The notes: generated from the letters alone by a model not told the origin. Shown: positions 41,262-50,499, counted from the stretch's first letter. The stretch: 64,000 nucleotides of DNA from Pistricoccus aurantiacus (GCF_007954585.1 NZ_CP042382.1:1550001-1614000); one strand, 5' to 3'. Program-made: numbers and translations.

Positions 41262-41953
41262 AGCGCGCGCTGCTTCTGCTTGCCTTGATCGCCATTGGCG
41301 TCGCCTTCGACAAGGGCGTCTGGGCGATTCCCCGAGAGTGGAATCCTTTCGAGCCGCTGTATATTCAGGATCCGATTACTCCGGTCACCCGCTGGAAACT
41401 CAAGCGGCTCCAGAGCGATCGCCAGGGTTGCCTGGCGGCGCTGGAAACGTTGCCGAAAGACGAGCTCGATTATCAGGCGCTGACGGACTATGTGCCGGCC
41501 CCCAACTGCCCGCTCACCAACGTGATACGTCTGAACGCCAGCGGCGTGGAGTTCAATCGCAGCTTCGTGGCGACGTGTCCCCTGGTGCTGGCCTGGTTGA
41601 TGTTCGAGTACCATGACCTGCAGCCGGCGGCGCGGAATGTACTTGGCAGCCCGGTCAGCCGAGTCGAGCACTACGGCAGCTTCGCCTGTCGCAATATCTA
41701 CGGCCGCGAAAAAGGCCGGCGCAGCGCTCATGCTTTCGCGGCAGCGCTGGATGTGGCGGCTTTCACGCTTGAAGACGGACGACGGATAAGCGTGCTGGAG
41801 GATTGGCCAAAAGAAGGAGGGAAAGGAGAGTTTCTTCAGGAAGTGCATCAAGGCGCCTGCCGACGTTTCGCCACGGTATTGGGGCCGGACTACAATGCCG
41901 CCCATGCCAATCACTTCCATTTGGCCATGGGCGGATACAGGTTATGTCGCTAG
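41258..41953 (+). CDS. Extensin-like C-terminal-domain protein (periplasmic)
   Basis: The protein has 231 residues from a GTG that overlaps the telA stop (GTGA). An N-terminal signal or anchor (MKRALLLLALIAIGVAFDKGVWA) precedes the extensin-like domain: CPLVLAWLMFEYHDLQPAAR, VSRVEHYGSFACRNIYG, RRSAHAFAAALDVAAFTLEDG and the ending GPDYNAAHANHFHLAMG. The H-A-x-A-x-A-x-D and H-x-N-H-F-H-L patterns resemble metal-binding peptidases of the LAS class (D-Ala-D-Ala peptidase fold), so a cell-wall peptidase role is possible. The operon with TelA suggests an envelope-stress function. Confidence 0.88.
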   Translation: MKRALLLLALIAIGVAFDKGVWAIPREWNPFEPLYIQDPITPVTRWKLKRLQSDRQGCLAALETLPKDELDYQALTDYVPAPNCPLTNVIRLNASGVEFNRSFVATCPLVLAWLMFEYHDLQPAARNVLGSPVSRVEHYGSFACRNIYGREKGRRSAHAFAAALDVAAFTLEDGRRISVLEDWPKEGGKGEFLQEVHQGACRRFATVLGPDYNAAHANHFHLAMGGYRLCR

Positions 41954-41996
41954 TTCATGAATGGATGTCAGAGAGCTATCGAGATCCGGTTTTCAT

Positions 41997-42242
41997 TCAA
42001 TAACTGGTGCTGTTGTCTTCCACGGGGATGGTGGTGGTGGATGAACCGGTGCCTGCCCCCATGCCGCCGCTCGGTTCGCCGGTGGTGTCGGCTTGCGGAT
42101 CCGGCGTTACGCTGGTCGTGCTTGAACCGGCAGCCGCGCCCATCCCACCGGGCTCACCGCGGGACTCTCCGCCGGAGGTATTACAACCTGCCAGCGCCAC
42201 CAATGAAGCTCCCAGCAGTAAGCCAAGCCATTTATTTTTCAT
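41997..42242 (-). CDS. Small Ser/Thr/Gly-rich lipoprotein with internal repeat
   Basis: I start at the ATG at 42242, with AAGGAA about 7 nt upstream, giving 81 residues. The signal MKNKWLGLLLGASLVALAGC ends in lipobox LAGC (C20). The mature part consists of two similar units, GEPGGMGAAAGSSTTSV and GEPSGGMGAGTGSSTTTI, and ends VEDNSTSY. It is probably an outer-membrane lipoprotein with a flexible tail. No family recognised. Confidence 0.7.
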   Translation of the reverse strand: MKNKWLGLLLGASLVALAGCNTSGGESRGEPGGMGAAAGSSTTSVTPDPQADTTGEPSGGMGAGTGSSTTTIPVEDNSTSY

Positions 42243-42355
42243 GCGAAAATTCCTTTTTATCGAGAGGTAGGCCTTTATCATAGGCACTAACGTGAAAAGA
42301 GCACAAAAAATACGCTTTGTGATATTTCGTTAACTTTTGCCCTGGAGCAGGATCC

Positions 42356-44170
42356 TTGGATACTGGATTGATCTATTCCGCCCTGGTGTTTCTCGTCGCT
42401 GCGGTAGCGGTGGTGCCACTGTGCAAGTGGCTAGGGCTTGGCGAGGTGCTGGGTTATCTGCTGGCCGGGGTGGTGATCGGCCCTACGACGCTGGGCCTGG
42501 TGAGCGAGCCGGAACAGGTACTGCGGTTTTCCCAGATCGGCATCATTTTTCTGCTGTTCGTCATCGGCCTTGAACTCAAGCCCTCGCGTCTCAAGCTGAT
42601 GCGCAGGGCGGTCTTTGTCTTCGGCAGCCTGCAGCTTGCTACGGCGAGCCTGGCCATTGCCCTGGTCGCCTGGCTGTTGGGACTTCCCCCTGCAGCGGCG
42701 CTGATCGTCGGCTTCAGCCTGGGGCTCAGCTCGACGCCGCTGGTGCTGCAGCTGTTGGTGGAGCGCAAGGAGCTGCAGAGCCGGCACGGTCGATATGCGT
42801 TTTCGATTCTGCTGTTTCAGGATCTGGCCGCCATTCCGGTACTGGCGCTGATTCCTTTCCTGGGTGTAGGCACCAGTCTCGAAGATGATCCCATGGGCCT
42901 GTACGATGATATCGCCCTGGGGATAGGCGCGTTTCTGGTGCTGATCCTGGGGGGGCGTTACCTGATGCGCCCGTTGTTTCGCCTGGCGGCCAATGCCCAT
43001 AGTCGAGAAGTGTTCATGGGGGCCGCGCTGATGGTGGTGTTGGGAGCCGCGCTGCTGATGGAAGAAGCCGGGCTTTCCATGGCGCTGGGTGCATTTATCG
43101 CCGGCGTGCTGCTGGCGGACTCGGAGTACCGTCCCGCCATCGAGGCGGATATCCAGCCCTTCAAGGGAATGCTGCTGGGGCTTTTCTTCATGGCGGTGGG
43201 CATGACCACCCAGATCGGCCTGCTGTTGGATTCGCCGGTCATGATCCTGAGTCTGGTGCTGGGTCTGATGACGCTCAAGTTCGTGGCAATGCTGCTGGCG
43301 TCGCGGCTTTATGGGCTGCCTTGGCTGAAATCGACCCGGCTCGGATTGCTTATGGCCCACGGCGGGGAATTCGGCTTCGTGCTGCTCTCAAGTGCCTTGG
43401 CCGCGGAGCTGCTGGACGCCTCACTGGTCAATACGCTGATTCTGGTGGTCTCGCTTTCCATGGCGCTGACACCATTGCTCAACGCTCTGGTGCTGAGCTC
43501 GTCGCTGTTCAGGCTCAGGCCCCCTGCCAGGGATTTCGATCAGCCCACGGATGACACTCCCGAAGTGCTGATCATCGGTTTCAGCCGTTTCGGCCAGGTG
43601 GTGGGGCGAGTGCTGCAGAATCTCAAGATTCCCTACACGGTACTGGACAGCAACCCGGAGCAGGTGGATTTCGTGCGTCGCTATGGCAACCAGGTCTATT
43701 TCGGCGATGCGACTCGTCTCGATTTGCTCGAAGCCGCCGGGGCGGGGCGGGCGCGGCTGCTGGTATTGGCGGTAAGCGATGTGGAGATGTCGGTGCGCGT
43801 GGCCAAGCTGGTCAAACAACATTTTCCCCAGGTGAAAATCCTCGCCCGGGCACGGGATCGATACCATGCCCAGATATTGATGCGTCTTGGTATCCCGGTG
43901 GTGATTCGTGAGTTGCTGCTGTCGAGTCTCGAGATGTCTCGCCAGGTGCTCAGCGAGCTGGGCGTATCCGAGCATCAGGCCCAGCATACCATCGAGACCT
44001 TTCGCCGCCATGACGAGCATATGCTGACGCGGCAGATGGAGATTTCCCAGGACGAGCAGCAGCTGATACAGAGCGTGCAGGAGGCCAACCGGGAGCTGCA
44101 GGAGATTTTCGAGGAAGACGAGCAAAGCCTGACCCCGGGCACCCTCAAGGTGTCGCCTCGCAGCTCATGA
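42356..44170 (+). CDS. CPA2-family K+/H+ antiporter with RCK/TrkA-N domain (KefB/KefC-like)
   Basis: The protein has 604 residues from a TTG start with GGAG and AGGA upstream; no ATG fits. The first 390 residues form about 12 membrane helices of the Na+/H+ exchanger fold (GEVLGYLLAGVVIGPTTLGLV, GIIFLLFVIGLELKPSRL, LALGAFIAGVLLADSEYR). A TrkA-N/RCK domain follows (VLIIGFSRFGQVVGRVL, LDSNPEQVDFVRRYGNQVYFGDATRLDLLEAAGA), binding a nucleotide. A helical C-terminal tail completes it. It would export potassium in exchange for protons, as KefB/KefC do under electrophile stress or osmotic change. It overlaps the MFS gene by 4 nt. Confidence 0.93.
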   Translation: MDTGLIYSALVFLVAAVAVVPLCKWLGLGEVLGYLLAGVVIGPTTLGLVSEPEQVLRFSQIGIIFLLFVIGLELKPSRLKLMRRAVFVFGSLQLATASLAIALVAWLLGLPPAAALIVGFSLGLSSTPLVLQLLVERKELQSRHGRYAFSILLFQDLAAIPVLALIPFLGVGTSLEDDPMGLYDDIALGIGAFLVLILGGRYLMRPLFRLAANAHSREVFMGAALMVVLGAALLMEEAGLSMALGAFIAGVLLADSEYRPAIEADIQPFKGMLLGLFFMAVGMTTQIGLLLDSPVMILSLVLGLMTLKFVAMLLASRLYGLPWLKSTRLGLLMAHGGEFGFVLLSSALAAELLDASLVNTLILVVSLSMALTPLLNALVLSSSLFRLRPPARDFDQPTDDTPEVLIIGFSRFGQVVGRVLQNLKIPYTVLDSNPEQVDFVRRYGNQVYFGDATRLDLLEAAGAGRARLLVLAVSDVEMSVRVAKLVKQHFPQVKILARARDRYHAQILMRLGIPVVIRELLLSSLEMSRQVLSELGVSEHQAQHTIETFRRHDEHMLTRQMEISQDEQQLIQSVQEANRELQEIFEEDEQSLTPGTLKVSPRSS

Positions 44171-45567
44171 ATAACTCGCAGGAAAGTTCGTCCATGTCAG
44201 GGTATTCCGCTGCCGAGCGTCTCTCTTCCAGGCCCTATGCCTCCCGCAAGGAAATCTTCGGCTGGGCGATGTTCGACTTCGCCAATCAGGCCTTTACCCT
44301 CTTGATCATCACCGTGGTGTTCGGCGAGCTCTACACCACGGTGATCGTCGGCGACCGGGGCGATGATTATCGCCTTGCCAACCTCTTGTGGAGCGCGGCC
44401 CTGGCGATCAGCTATCTGCTGGTGGTGATCCTGGGGCCCTTGTGCGGGGCGGTGATGGATTACGCCGCCGCCAAGAAGCGCTTTCTCTTCATCAGCTATC
44501 TGGCCACGGTGATCGCCACCGGGCTGCTCTACTTCGTTGCCCCGGGTTACGTATGGCTGGGATTCCTGCTGATCGTGCTCTCCAACACCGCCTATTCCCT
44601 GGGAGAGTCCTTTATCGCCGCCTTCCTGCCGGAACTCGGTCCGCCCAGGAGTCTCGGCAGGATTTCCGGTTTCGGCTGGGCCCTGGGCTATGTCGGCGGG
44701 CTTTTTGCCGCGGGCTTTACTCTGGTGGTGCTCGGCGATACCAGCGCGGAAAACTTCGAACGCATTCGCTGGGTCGGGCCTTTCGCCGCCGGTTTCTTTC
44801 TGGTGACGGCGATTCCCACCTTCCTGTGGCTCAAGGAGCGCGGCGTGGCCACATCGCTGCCGCCGAGGGTGAGCTATACGGACATCGCGCTGGCCCGAGT
44901 GCGCCAGACGCTCCAGGATCTCCGGCGCTTTCGCGACCTGGCGATCTTTCTGGTGTCGCTCTTGTTCTCCATGGCCGGGGTCTACATCATCATCGCCTTC
45001 GCCTTTATCTACGGCGCCCAGGTGATCCGCTGGGACGAGTCGGTGCGCAACCTGATGTTCATCATCGTGCAGATCACCGCGGCGGTAGGCGCCCTGGGCT
45101 TCGGCTTCATTCAGGATCGCATCGGCGCCAAGATCACTTATCTCTTCACGCTGGTGCTGTGGGTGGCGGCGATTCTCGCTATCTGGGCGACCCCGGAGGT
45201 CACTGCCTGGCTCAATGCCTGGCTGGGACTCGACTGGCAGGCCCAGCATCTCTTTCTGGTGGTGGGCTGTCTCGCCGGGCTCAGCCTGGGCTCGAGCCAG
45301 TCCGCCAGCCGCGCCCTGGTGGGGCTCTTCTCGCCCCGAGACAAGGCGGCGGAATTCTTCGGCTTCTGGGGCTTGGCCAACAAGCTCGCCGGGGTGATCG
45401 GCATCGTCGGGCTGGGGCTTCTGCAGGCGGTGGTGGGGCTGAAAGCCTCGATTCTTCTGTGCGCGGCGCTATTCATCCTGGCTATTCTGATATGCCTGTC
45501 GGTGAATCAGGCTCGCGGGCAGCGTGCCGCCGAGGCATGGGAACGTCGCGAGATCGCTGCGTACTAA
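44167..45567 (+). CDS. UMF1/Atg22-like MFS transporter
   Basis: The protein has 466 residues with about 12 membrane helices. The N-terminal signature EIFGWAMFDFANQAFTLLIITVVF is typical for the UMF1 (Atg22-like) branch, where GWAxYDxANS/Q begins helix 1. Further features are GPLCGAVMDYAAAKKRFLF between helices 2 and 3, LGRISGFGWALGYVGG and GLSLGSSQSASRALVGLFSPRDKAAEFFGF. The family may export amino acids or nucleosides. Its ATG overlaps the stop of the antiporter gene, so both are co-translated, suggesting linked osmotic functions. Confidence 0.9.
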   Translation: MNNSQESSSMSGYSAAERLSSRPYASRKEIFGWAMFDFANQAFTLLIITVVFGELYTTVIVGDRGDDYRLANLLWSAALAISYLLVVILGPLCGAVMDYAAAKKRFLFISYLATVIATGLLYFVAPGYVWLGFLLIVLSNTAYSLGESFIAAFLPELGPPRSLGRISGFGWALGYVGGLFAAGFTLVVLGDTSAENFERIRWVGPFAAGFFLVTAIPTFLWLKERGVATSLPPRVSYTDIALARVRQTLQDLRRFRDLAIFLVSLLFSMAGVYIIIAFAFIYGAQVIRWDESVRNLMFIIVQITAAVGALGFGFIQDRIGAKITYLFTLVLWVAAILAIWATPEVTAWLNAWLGLDWQAQHLFLVVGCLAGLSLGSSQSASRALVGLFSPRDKAAEFFGFWGLANKLAGVIGIVGLGLLQAVVGLKASILLCAALFILAILICLSVNQARGQRAAEAWERREIAAY

Positions 45568-45617
45568 GCAAGTCAATTCAGGAAGTTTTTGAACCTGTGG
45601 CATTCAGGAGAAATTCC

Positions 45618-45926
45618 ATGGCCGTTATTTTGCAGATACATTTTCCTTTTTCCGGACCCTTCGGCGATGCCCTGCTGGAGGAGGCAAGACCGATGGCGGA
45701 ATCCATCAATACCGAGCCGGGACTGCGCTGGAAACTATGGACGGAAGACGCGCAGGAAAAGCGGGCCGGCGGTATCTATCTATTCGATACTCGGGAACAG
45801 GCGCAGCGCTATCTCGACAAGCACAGCGAGCGACTGCGCCAATCGATGGGGGTCGAAAATGTCGAGGCGCAAATCCTCGAGGTCAACGAGCCGCTATCCG
45901 CTATCAATCGCGGTCCTGTCCAATAA
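45618..45926 (+). CDS. ydhR: YdhR-like putative monooxygenase
   Basis: The protein has 102 residues. The ATG is preceded by AGGAG 7 nt upstream. The sequence closely follows E. coli YdhR: LQIHFPFSGPFGDALLEEARPMAESINTEPGLRWKLW (in parts FPFSGPFGDAL and AESINTEPGLRWKLWTE), GGIYLFDTREQAQRYLDKH and VNEPLSAINRGP. YdhR is a dimeric ferredoxin-like protein of the antibiotic biosynthesis monooxygenase type; its substrate is unknown. It lies 50 nt after the MFS gene. Confidence 0.9.
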   Translation: MAVILQIHFPFSGPFGDALLEEARPMAESINTEPGLRWKLWTEDAQEKRAGGIYLFDTREQAQRYLDKHSERLRQSMGVENVEAQILEVNEPLSAINRGPVQ

Positions 45927-45949
45927 GTGCGTCTTGTGAGCACTGACTT

Positions 45950-46474
45950 GTGAGCAAGGAGGCGCGCGGCCAACGACGCTTTGGCCTGGGCATGCTGGTG
46001 CTCTGGGTGCTGCTGATGGCGATGGCGTTTTTCGGCTTTCAGCGCCTCATGGAAGAGCGACGCAATCCCAACGCGGATCTGGCTCGGATGACTGAAGGCC
46101 AGCAGCGAGAAGTGACGCTTGAGCGCAACGGCGCCGGGCACTTCGTCGCCAGCGGGCGGATCAATGGCGAGGTGGTGGAATTTCTATTGGATACCGGCGC
46201 CACCCAGGTGGCGGTGCCCGGCAAACTGGCCGAACGGCTCGGTTTGAAGAGAGGGCCCGGCGCGGTATTTCGCACCGCCAACGGCACCGCGCGAGGCTAT
46301 CTGACCCAGCTGGACAAGGTCAGCTTGGGCGGCCTGGTTGCCCGGGACGTATCCGGCCCCATCGGCCCCGGCATGGGCGGCGACACCGTGCTGCTGGGCA
46401 TGAGCTTTCTCAACCGCTTCGATATCCAGATACGCGGCGATCGCATGGTGCTGAGCGTGCCCGAGGCGCGCTGA
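45950..46474 (+). CDS. Retropepsin-like aspartic protease, membrane anchored (TIGR02281 type)
   Basis: The protein has 174 residues from a GTG start with no strong ribosome-binding site. One N-terminal helix (GLGMLVLWVLLMAMAFFGFQRL) anchors a periplasmic domain. The domain shows the retropepsin pattern: EVTLERNGAGHFVASGRINGEVVEFLLDTGATQVAVP (DTGAT, catalytic aspartate about residue 82), a strand NGTARGYLTQLDKVSLGG, and the closing TVLLGMSFLNRFDIQIRG. One D-T-G per chain means it must dimerise. The family is widespread in proteobacteria; its substrate is unknown. Confidence 0.88.
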   Translation: MSKEARGQRRFGLGMLVLWVLLMAMAFFGFQRLMEERRNPNADLARMTEGQQREVTLERNGAGHFVASGRINGEVVEFLLDTGATQVAVPGKLAERLGLKRGPGAVFRTANGTARGYLTQLDKVSLGGLVARDVSGPIGPGMGGDTVLLGMSFLNRFDIQIRGDRMVLSVPEAR

Positions 46475-46513
46475 TTGACTATCCTCTTTCGCTATAGTTG
46501 ATAAAATAATTTC

Positions 46514-48196
46514 ATGAATCTAGATACGTCTCCTGCCACTGCTTCCCTGGACGATCCCTTCTATTACCTGATCAATTTTCGTTTCGTGCTCGACTGGGTG
46601 CGGGAACGTTACGCGGATCTGCTGGATAACGATGAGCGGGCGCTTCTGACCACTATTCAGAATCTCCCCGAGTCTTCACAGGCGCTGTTGGTGAGAATGG
46701 TGATGCGCAAGGGGGAGCGGTTTCGTCTTTCCAAGCTGCGTTACTTGGAGATCGGCGACAGCGGCGCGGCCATGGCGCCGCTGATGGAGCAGGAGTTGGC
46801 AAGTAACGATCCCGTACTGGAACTCGGCGAGCTATTTTCCCTGCTCACTCGTCAGGAGCTGGCGCTGGCCTTGCGCGACGAGATTCAGGCGGCGGGGCTT
46901 CCGCGCGGCATGTCCAAGGCGGCGCTGCGGGAGGCGCTTGAATCACAAGGCTTGGCACCGCGTCGCTTCAGCGATTGGTGGAAAACCGATGATACGCTGG
47001 TGGAGCTTGCCCATCCCGAGCTTTTCGAGCGGCTGCGGCTGATGTTCTTCGGCAACCTGCGCCAGGACTGGTCGGAATTCGTGCTGGCGGAGCTTGGCCT
47101 GCAGCGCTTCGAGACGGTTGATTTCAGCCTGGATTCCCGGGCCTTCCAACACCGCGAGGAGGTGGATACCTACCTGGCCTTGGAGCGGCTGCGTCGGCGA
47201 CTGTATGAAGGCGAGTTGCCCCAAGCCGTTTGGCGGGATACGCCGAACGAACCTTATGACAACGCCTGGCTGGAAAGCCGCCGTAGCCGTCTGCTGTTTC
47301 GCCTGGGCCGGGAGCTGGAGCGCCAGGGCGAGTCACGGCTGGCCCGAGATGTTTATGCAGGCAGTACACATAACGAGGCGCGCGTTCGCCGGCTGCGCCT
47401 GCTGGAGCGGGCCGGGGACCATGCCACCGCCTGGAAACTGGTGCAAGAGGCGCAAATAGACCCCCGCAGCGAGGCGGAGACTCAGCAGCTTCAGCGTTTG
47501 CAAAAACGCCTGGCCAGGCGGGTCGGGCAAACGTCCGCCACTGCTGGACCGGAAGCGCAAACAAAACAGCTAATTCTCGAGCTACCCCGACAGCCAAGCG
47601 TGGAAATCGCCGTACGCGACTACCTCGCTACCTCGGAAGCGCCGGTGTATTACGTGGAAAACAGTCTGCTGACCGGGCTCTTCGGTCTGCTGTGCTGGGA
47701 AGCGATTTTCGCGCCGCTGCCCGGCGCCTTCTTTCATCCCTTTCACAACGGCCCGGCGGACCTGTATCGGGAGGATTTCGTCTCCCGCCGCCGTGAATTG
47801 TTCGAGACTTGTCTGGCAAGGCTGGACGGGCAGGACTATCGCGATCTCGTCCGCGCCACCTGGCAGGAAAAATGGGGCCTTGCCTCGCCCTTCGTGCATT
47901 GGGGCGCCCTGAGCGAAGAGCGCCTGGAGTTGGCGTTGGCCCGCATCCCGCCGGCGCAACTCAAGGCCTGTTTCCGGCGCCTCTTGAGCGATCTTCGCGC
48001 CAATCGTGCCGGGCTGCCGGATCTGATTCAGTTCTATTCTGACGAAAGCGATTCCGGCTATCGTCTGATCGAGGTCAAGGGACCGGGAGATCGGCTGCAG
48101 GACAATCAGCGCCGCTGGCTAAGCTTCTTCCAGCGCGAGGGCATCCCCGTGGCGGTCTGCTACGTCAACTGGTGCTCCGAGGAAACGGCGTCTTGA
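46514..48196 (+). CDS. VRR-NUC nuclease (FAN1-like)
   Basis: The protein has 560 residues. The N-terminal half is helical, with SAP/HTH-like and TPR-like parts (RLSKLRYLEIGDSGAAMAPLM; GLPRGMSKAALREALESQGLA; RDVYAGSTHNEARVRRLRLLERAGDHATAWKL). The C-terminal VRR-NUC domain has the catalytic pattern PDLIQFY...YRLIEVKGPGDRLQDNQRRWLSFFQREGIPVAVCYV (EVK and GPGDRLQDNQ). This order (HTH/SAP, TPR, VRR-NUC) is that of bacterial FAN1, a 5' flap and interstrand-crosslink nuclease. The start lacks a ribosome-binding site. A helicase gene overlaps its 3' end by 4 nt, suggesting a functional pair. Confidence 0.9.
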   Translation: MNLDTSPATASLDDPFYYLINFRFVLDWVRERYADLLDNDERALLTTIQNLPESSQALLVRMVMRKGERFRLSKLRYLEIGDSGAAMAPLMEQELASNDPVLELGELFSLLTRQELALALRDEIQAAGLPRGMSKAALREALESQGLAPRRFSDWWKTDDTLVELAHPELFERLRLMFFGNLRQDWSEFVLAELGLQRFETVDFSLDSRAFQHREEVDTYLALERLRRRLYEGELPQAVWRDTPNEPYDNAWLESRRSRLLFRLGRELERQGESRLARDVYAGSTHNEARVRRLRLLERAGDHATAWKLVQEAQIDPRSEAETQQLQRLQKRLARRVGQTSATAGPEAQTKQLILELPRQPSVEIAVRDYLATSEAPVYYVENSLLTGLFGLLCWEAIFAPLPGAFFHPFHNGPADLYREDFVSRRRELFETCLARLDGQDYRDLVRATWQEKWGLASPFVHWGALSEERLELALARIPPAQLKACFRRLLSDLRANRAGLPDLIQFYSDESDSGYRLIEVKGPGDRLQDNQRRWLSFFQREGIPVAVCYVNWCSEETAS

Positions 48197-50499
48197 ACTA
48201 CCGCGTCGCGGTTCGCGCCCTGTGCGAGTTCACCGCCAGGACCGGCGATCTGGATCATCGCTTCACCCCGAGCCCCAGTGCCCGGGAAGGTATTGCCGGC
48301 CATCAACTGGTGGCGGCTCGGCGCGGCGAGAGTTATGAAAGCGAAATTTCCCTGAGCGGCGACTATCAGCCGGATGAGAGCGTAATACTGACCGTCGGCG
48401 GTCGCGCGGACGGTTACGACAGCGCGGCCAATCGCCTCGAGGAAATCAAGACCCATCGCGGCGATCTCGCCCGCATGAGCGATAATCAGCGTGCCCTGCA
48501 CTGGGCCCAGGTGCGGGTCTACGGCGCGCTTTTATGTCGGGCGCGGGAACTCGAGGGCGTGACCCTGGCGCTGGTCTATCTGGATATCGCCAGCCAGCGG
48601 GAAAGCGTGCTGACCGAGTGGTCGACCCGGGTCGAGCTGGAGGCTTTCTTCGAAGATCAGTGCGAGCGCTTTCTGATCTGGGCGGCCCAGGAAGCCGTCC
48701 ATCGCCGGGCCCGGGACGCCGCCCTGGAAAAGCTCGTCTTTCCCTACACGACGTTTCGTTCCGGCCAGCGGGAACTCGCCGAGGCGGTCTACAAGGCGGC
48801 GAGCACCCAACGCTGCCTGCTGATGCAGGCCCCCACCGGCATCGGCAAGACCCTGGGCACGCTGTTTCCCCAGCTTGCGGCCATGCCTCGCCATAACCTC
48901 GATCGTCTTTTCTATCTTACCGCCAAGACCACCGGGCGCGGCCTGGCCTTGAACGCCCTCGAGCATCTGGATGCGAAGCCCCTACGGGTACTGGAACTGG
49001 TGGCTCGGGACAAGGCCTGCGAGCATCCGGACAAGGCCTGTCACGGGGAATCCTGCCCTCTGGCTCGGGGCTTCTACGACCGGCTGCCGGAGGCACGTCG
49101 TCAGGCGGTGGCACAGGGCGGCCGGCTGGATCAGGCGGCGCTGCGTCATATCGCCTTGGCCCATGACATCTGCCCCTACTATCTGGGTCAGGAACTGGCC
49201 CGCTGGTGCGATGTGGTGGTGGGGGACGTCAACCATTACTTCGATCTCAACGCCATGCTGTTCGGCCTGACCCTGACCCAGCAGTGGCGGGTGGGTGTGC
49301 TGGTGGACGAGGCCCATAACCTGGTGGAGCGCGGTCGGCGCATGTACAGCGCGGAACTGGACCAGGCCGCCTTCAAGCGGCTGCGTCGCCAGGCGCCGGA
49401 AGCGCTTGGAAAAACCTTCAGACGCATCGATCGCCAATGGAATGCCTTGAACAAGGCGGAGCATCCAAAGGGCTCCACAACCTATCGAGAACTCGAGGCG
49501 ATTCCCGCCAAGCTGCTGAGCGCCTTGCACAAGGCCATCGCCGAGATCACCGAATATCTGGCGGATGAGCCCGCGGGGCTGGATAGCGCCCTGAGTCAAA
49601 CGTATTTCGACCTGCTGCATTTCTGCCGGGTGGCGGAGCTATTTGATAAGCAGTTTCTCTGTGATCTGAGTTTTCGGTGTGGACGGCGAGGCGGGACAAT
49701 ATCAGCGCTTGCCCTGCGCAATGTGGTGCCGGCGACGCTTCTCGCCCCACGTTTCGCCGTGAGCCACACCAGCGTGCTGTTTTCCGCCACCCTGAGCCCG
49801 AGCCGCTACTACGCGGATCTGCTGGGGTTGCCGGAAAGGACGCCCTGGCTCGAGGTGGAAGCGCCGTTTGTCGCGGATCAGCTCGAGGTGCGTATCGCCG
49901 CGGACGTCTCGACCCGCTTCCGGCATCGCCAGGCGTCGCTTGACCCCATCGGCGAGCTGATGGCGCAGCAGTTCAGGGCCCAGCCGGGCAACTACCTGGC
50001 CTTCTTCAGCAGCTTCGATTATCTGGAGCAGGTGCTGGAACGGTTTCACGAGTCTCATCCGTCGATTCCCGCCTGGCGCCAGGAGCGGCGCATGAGCGAG
50101 CCCGCGCGACAGGACTTTCTCGCCAGGTTCGAGGCCCGCGGTCAGGGCATCGGCTTCGCGGTACTCGGCGGCGTGTTCGGCGAAGGCATCGACCTGCCCG
50201 GCGAGCGGCTGATCGGCGCTTTCATCGCCACCCTTGGCCTGCCGCAGATCAATCCGGTGAACGAGGGGTTCAAGCAGCGCCTGGGCGCCATCTTCGGCGA
50301 CGGCTACGCCTATACTTATCTCTATCCGGGTCTGCAGAAGGTGGTGCAGGCGGCGGGACGAGTGATTCGTACCCGAGAGGATCGTGGCGTCGTCCATCTG
50401 ATCGACGATCGTTTCAACCGACCGGAAGTGCGCGAACTACTCCCGGACTGGTGGCAAACGTCTACGGTACGGTCTTTCCCGCTCCTGTCTCTTCAGTAG
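48193..50499 (+). CDS. DinG/XPD-like helicase with N-terminal PD-(D/E)XK nuclease-like domain
   Basis: I start at a TTG at 48193, overlapping the FAN1-like stop (TTGA), with GAGGAA 8 nt upstream; a GTG at 48172 is the alternative. The product has 768 residues. The first 160 contain a PD-(D/E)XK-like core: GGRADGYD (aspartate) and LEEIKTHRG (E and K). Walker A is APTGIGKTLG. Four cysteines (KACEHPDKACHGESCPLARG...HDICPYYLG) fit the XPD-family iron-sulfur site. DEAHNLVERG is motif II and QAAGRVIRTREDRG motif VI. It unwinds DNA 5' to 3', and probably assists FAN1 in crosslink, flap or R-loop repair. Its end overlaps the minus-strand transporter by 38 nt. Confidence 0.9.
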   Translation: MNYRVAVRALCEFTARTGDLDHRFTPSPSAREGIAGHQLVAARRGESYESEISLSGDYQPDESVILTVGGRADGYDSAANRLEEIKTHRGDLARMSDNQRALHWAQVRVYGALLCRARELEGVTLALVYLDIASQRESVLTEWSTRVELEAFFEDQCERFLIWAAQEAVHRRARDAALEKLVFPYTTFRSGQRELAEAVYKAASTQRCLLMQAPTGIGKTLGTLFPQLAAMPRHNLDRLFYLTAKTTGRGLALNALEHLDAKPLRVLELVARDKACEHPDKACHGESCPLARGFYDRLPEARRQAVAQGGRLDQAALRHIALAHDICPYYLGQELARWCDVVVGDVNHYFDLNAMLFGLTLTQQWRVGVLVDEAHNLVERGRRMYSAELDQAAFKRLRRQAPEALGKTFRRIDRQWNALNKAEHPKGSTTYRELEAIPAKLLSALHKAIAEITEYLADEPAGLDSALSQTYFDLLHFCRVAELFDKQFLCDLSFRCGRRGGTISALALRNVVPATLLAPRFAVSHTSVLFSATLSPSRYYADLLGLPERTPWLEVEAPFVADQLEVRIAADVSTRFRHRQASLDPIGELMAQQFRAQPGNYLAFFSSFDYLEQVLERFHESHPSIPAWRQERRMSEPARQDFLARFEARGQGIGFAVLGGVFGEGIDLPGERLIGAFIATLGLPQINPVNEGFKQRLGAIFGDGYAYTYLYPGLQKVVQAAGRVIRTREDRGVVHLIDDRFNRPEVRELLPDWWQTSTVRSFPLLSLQ

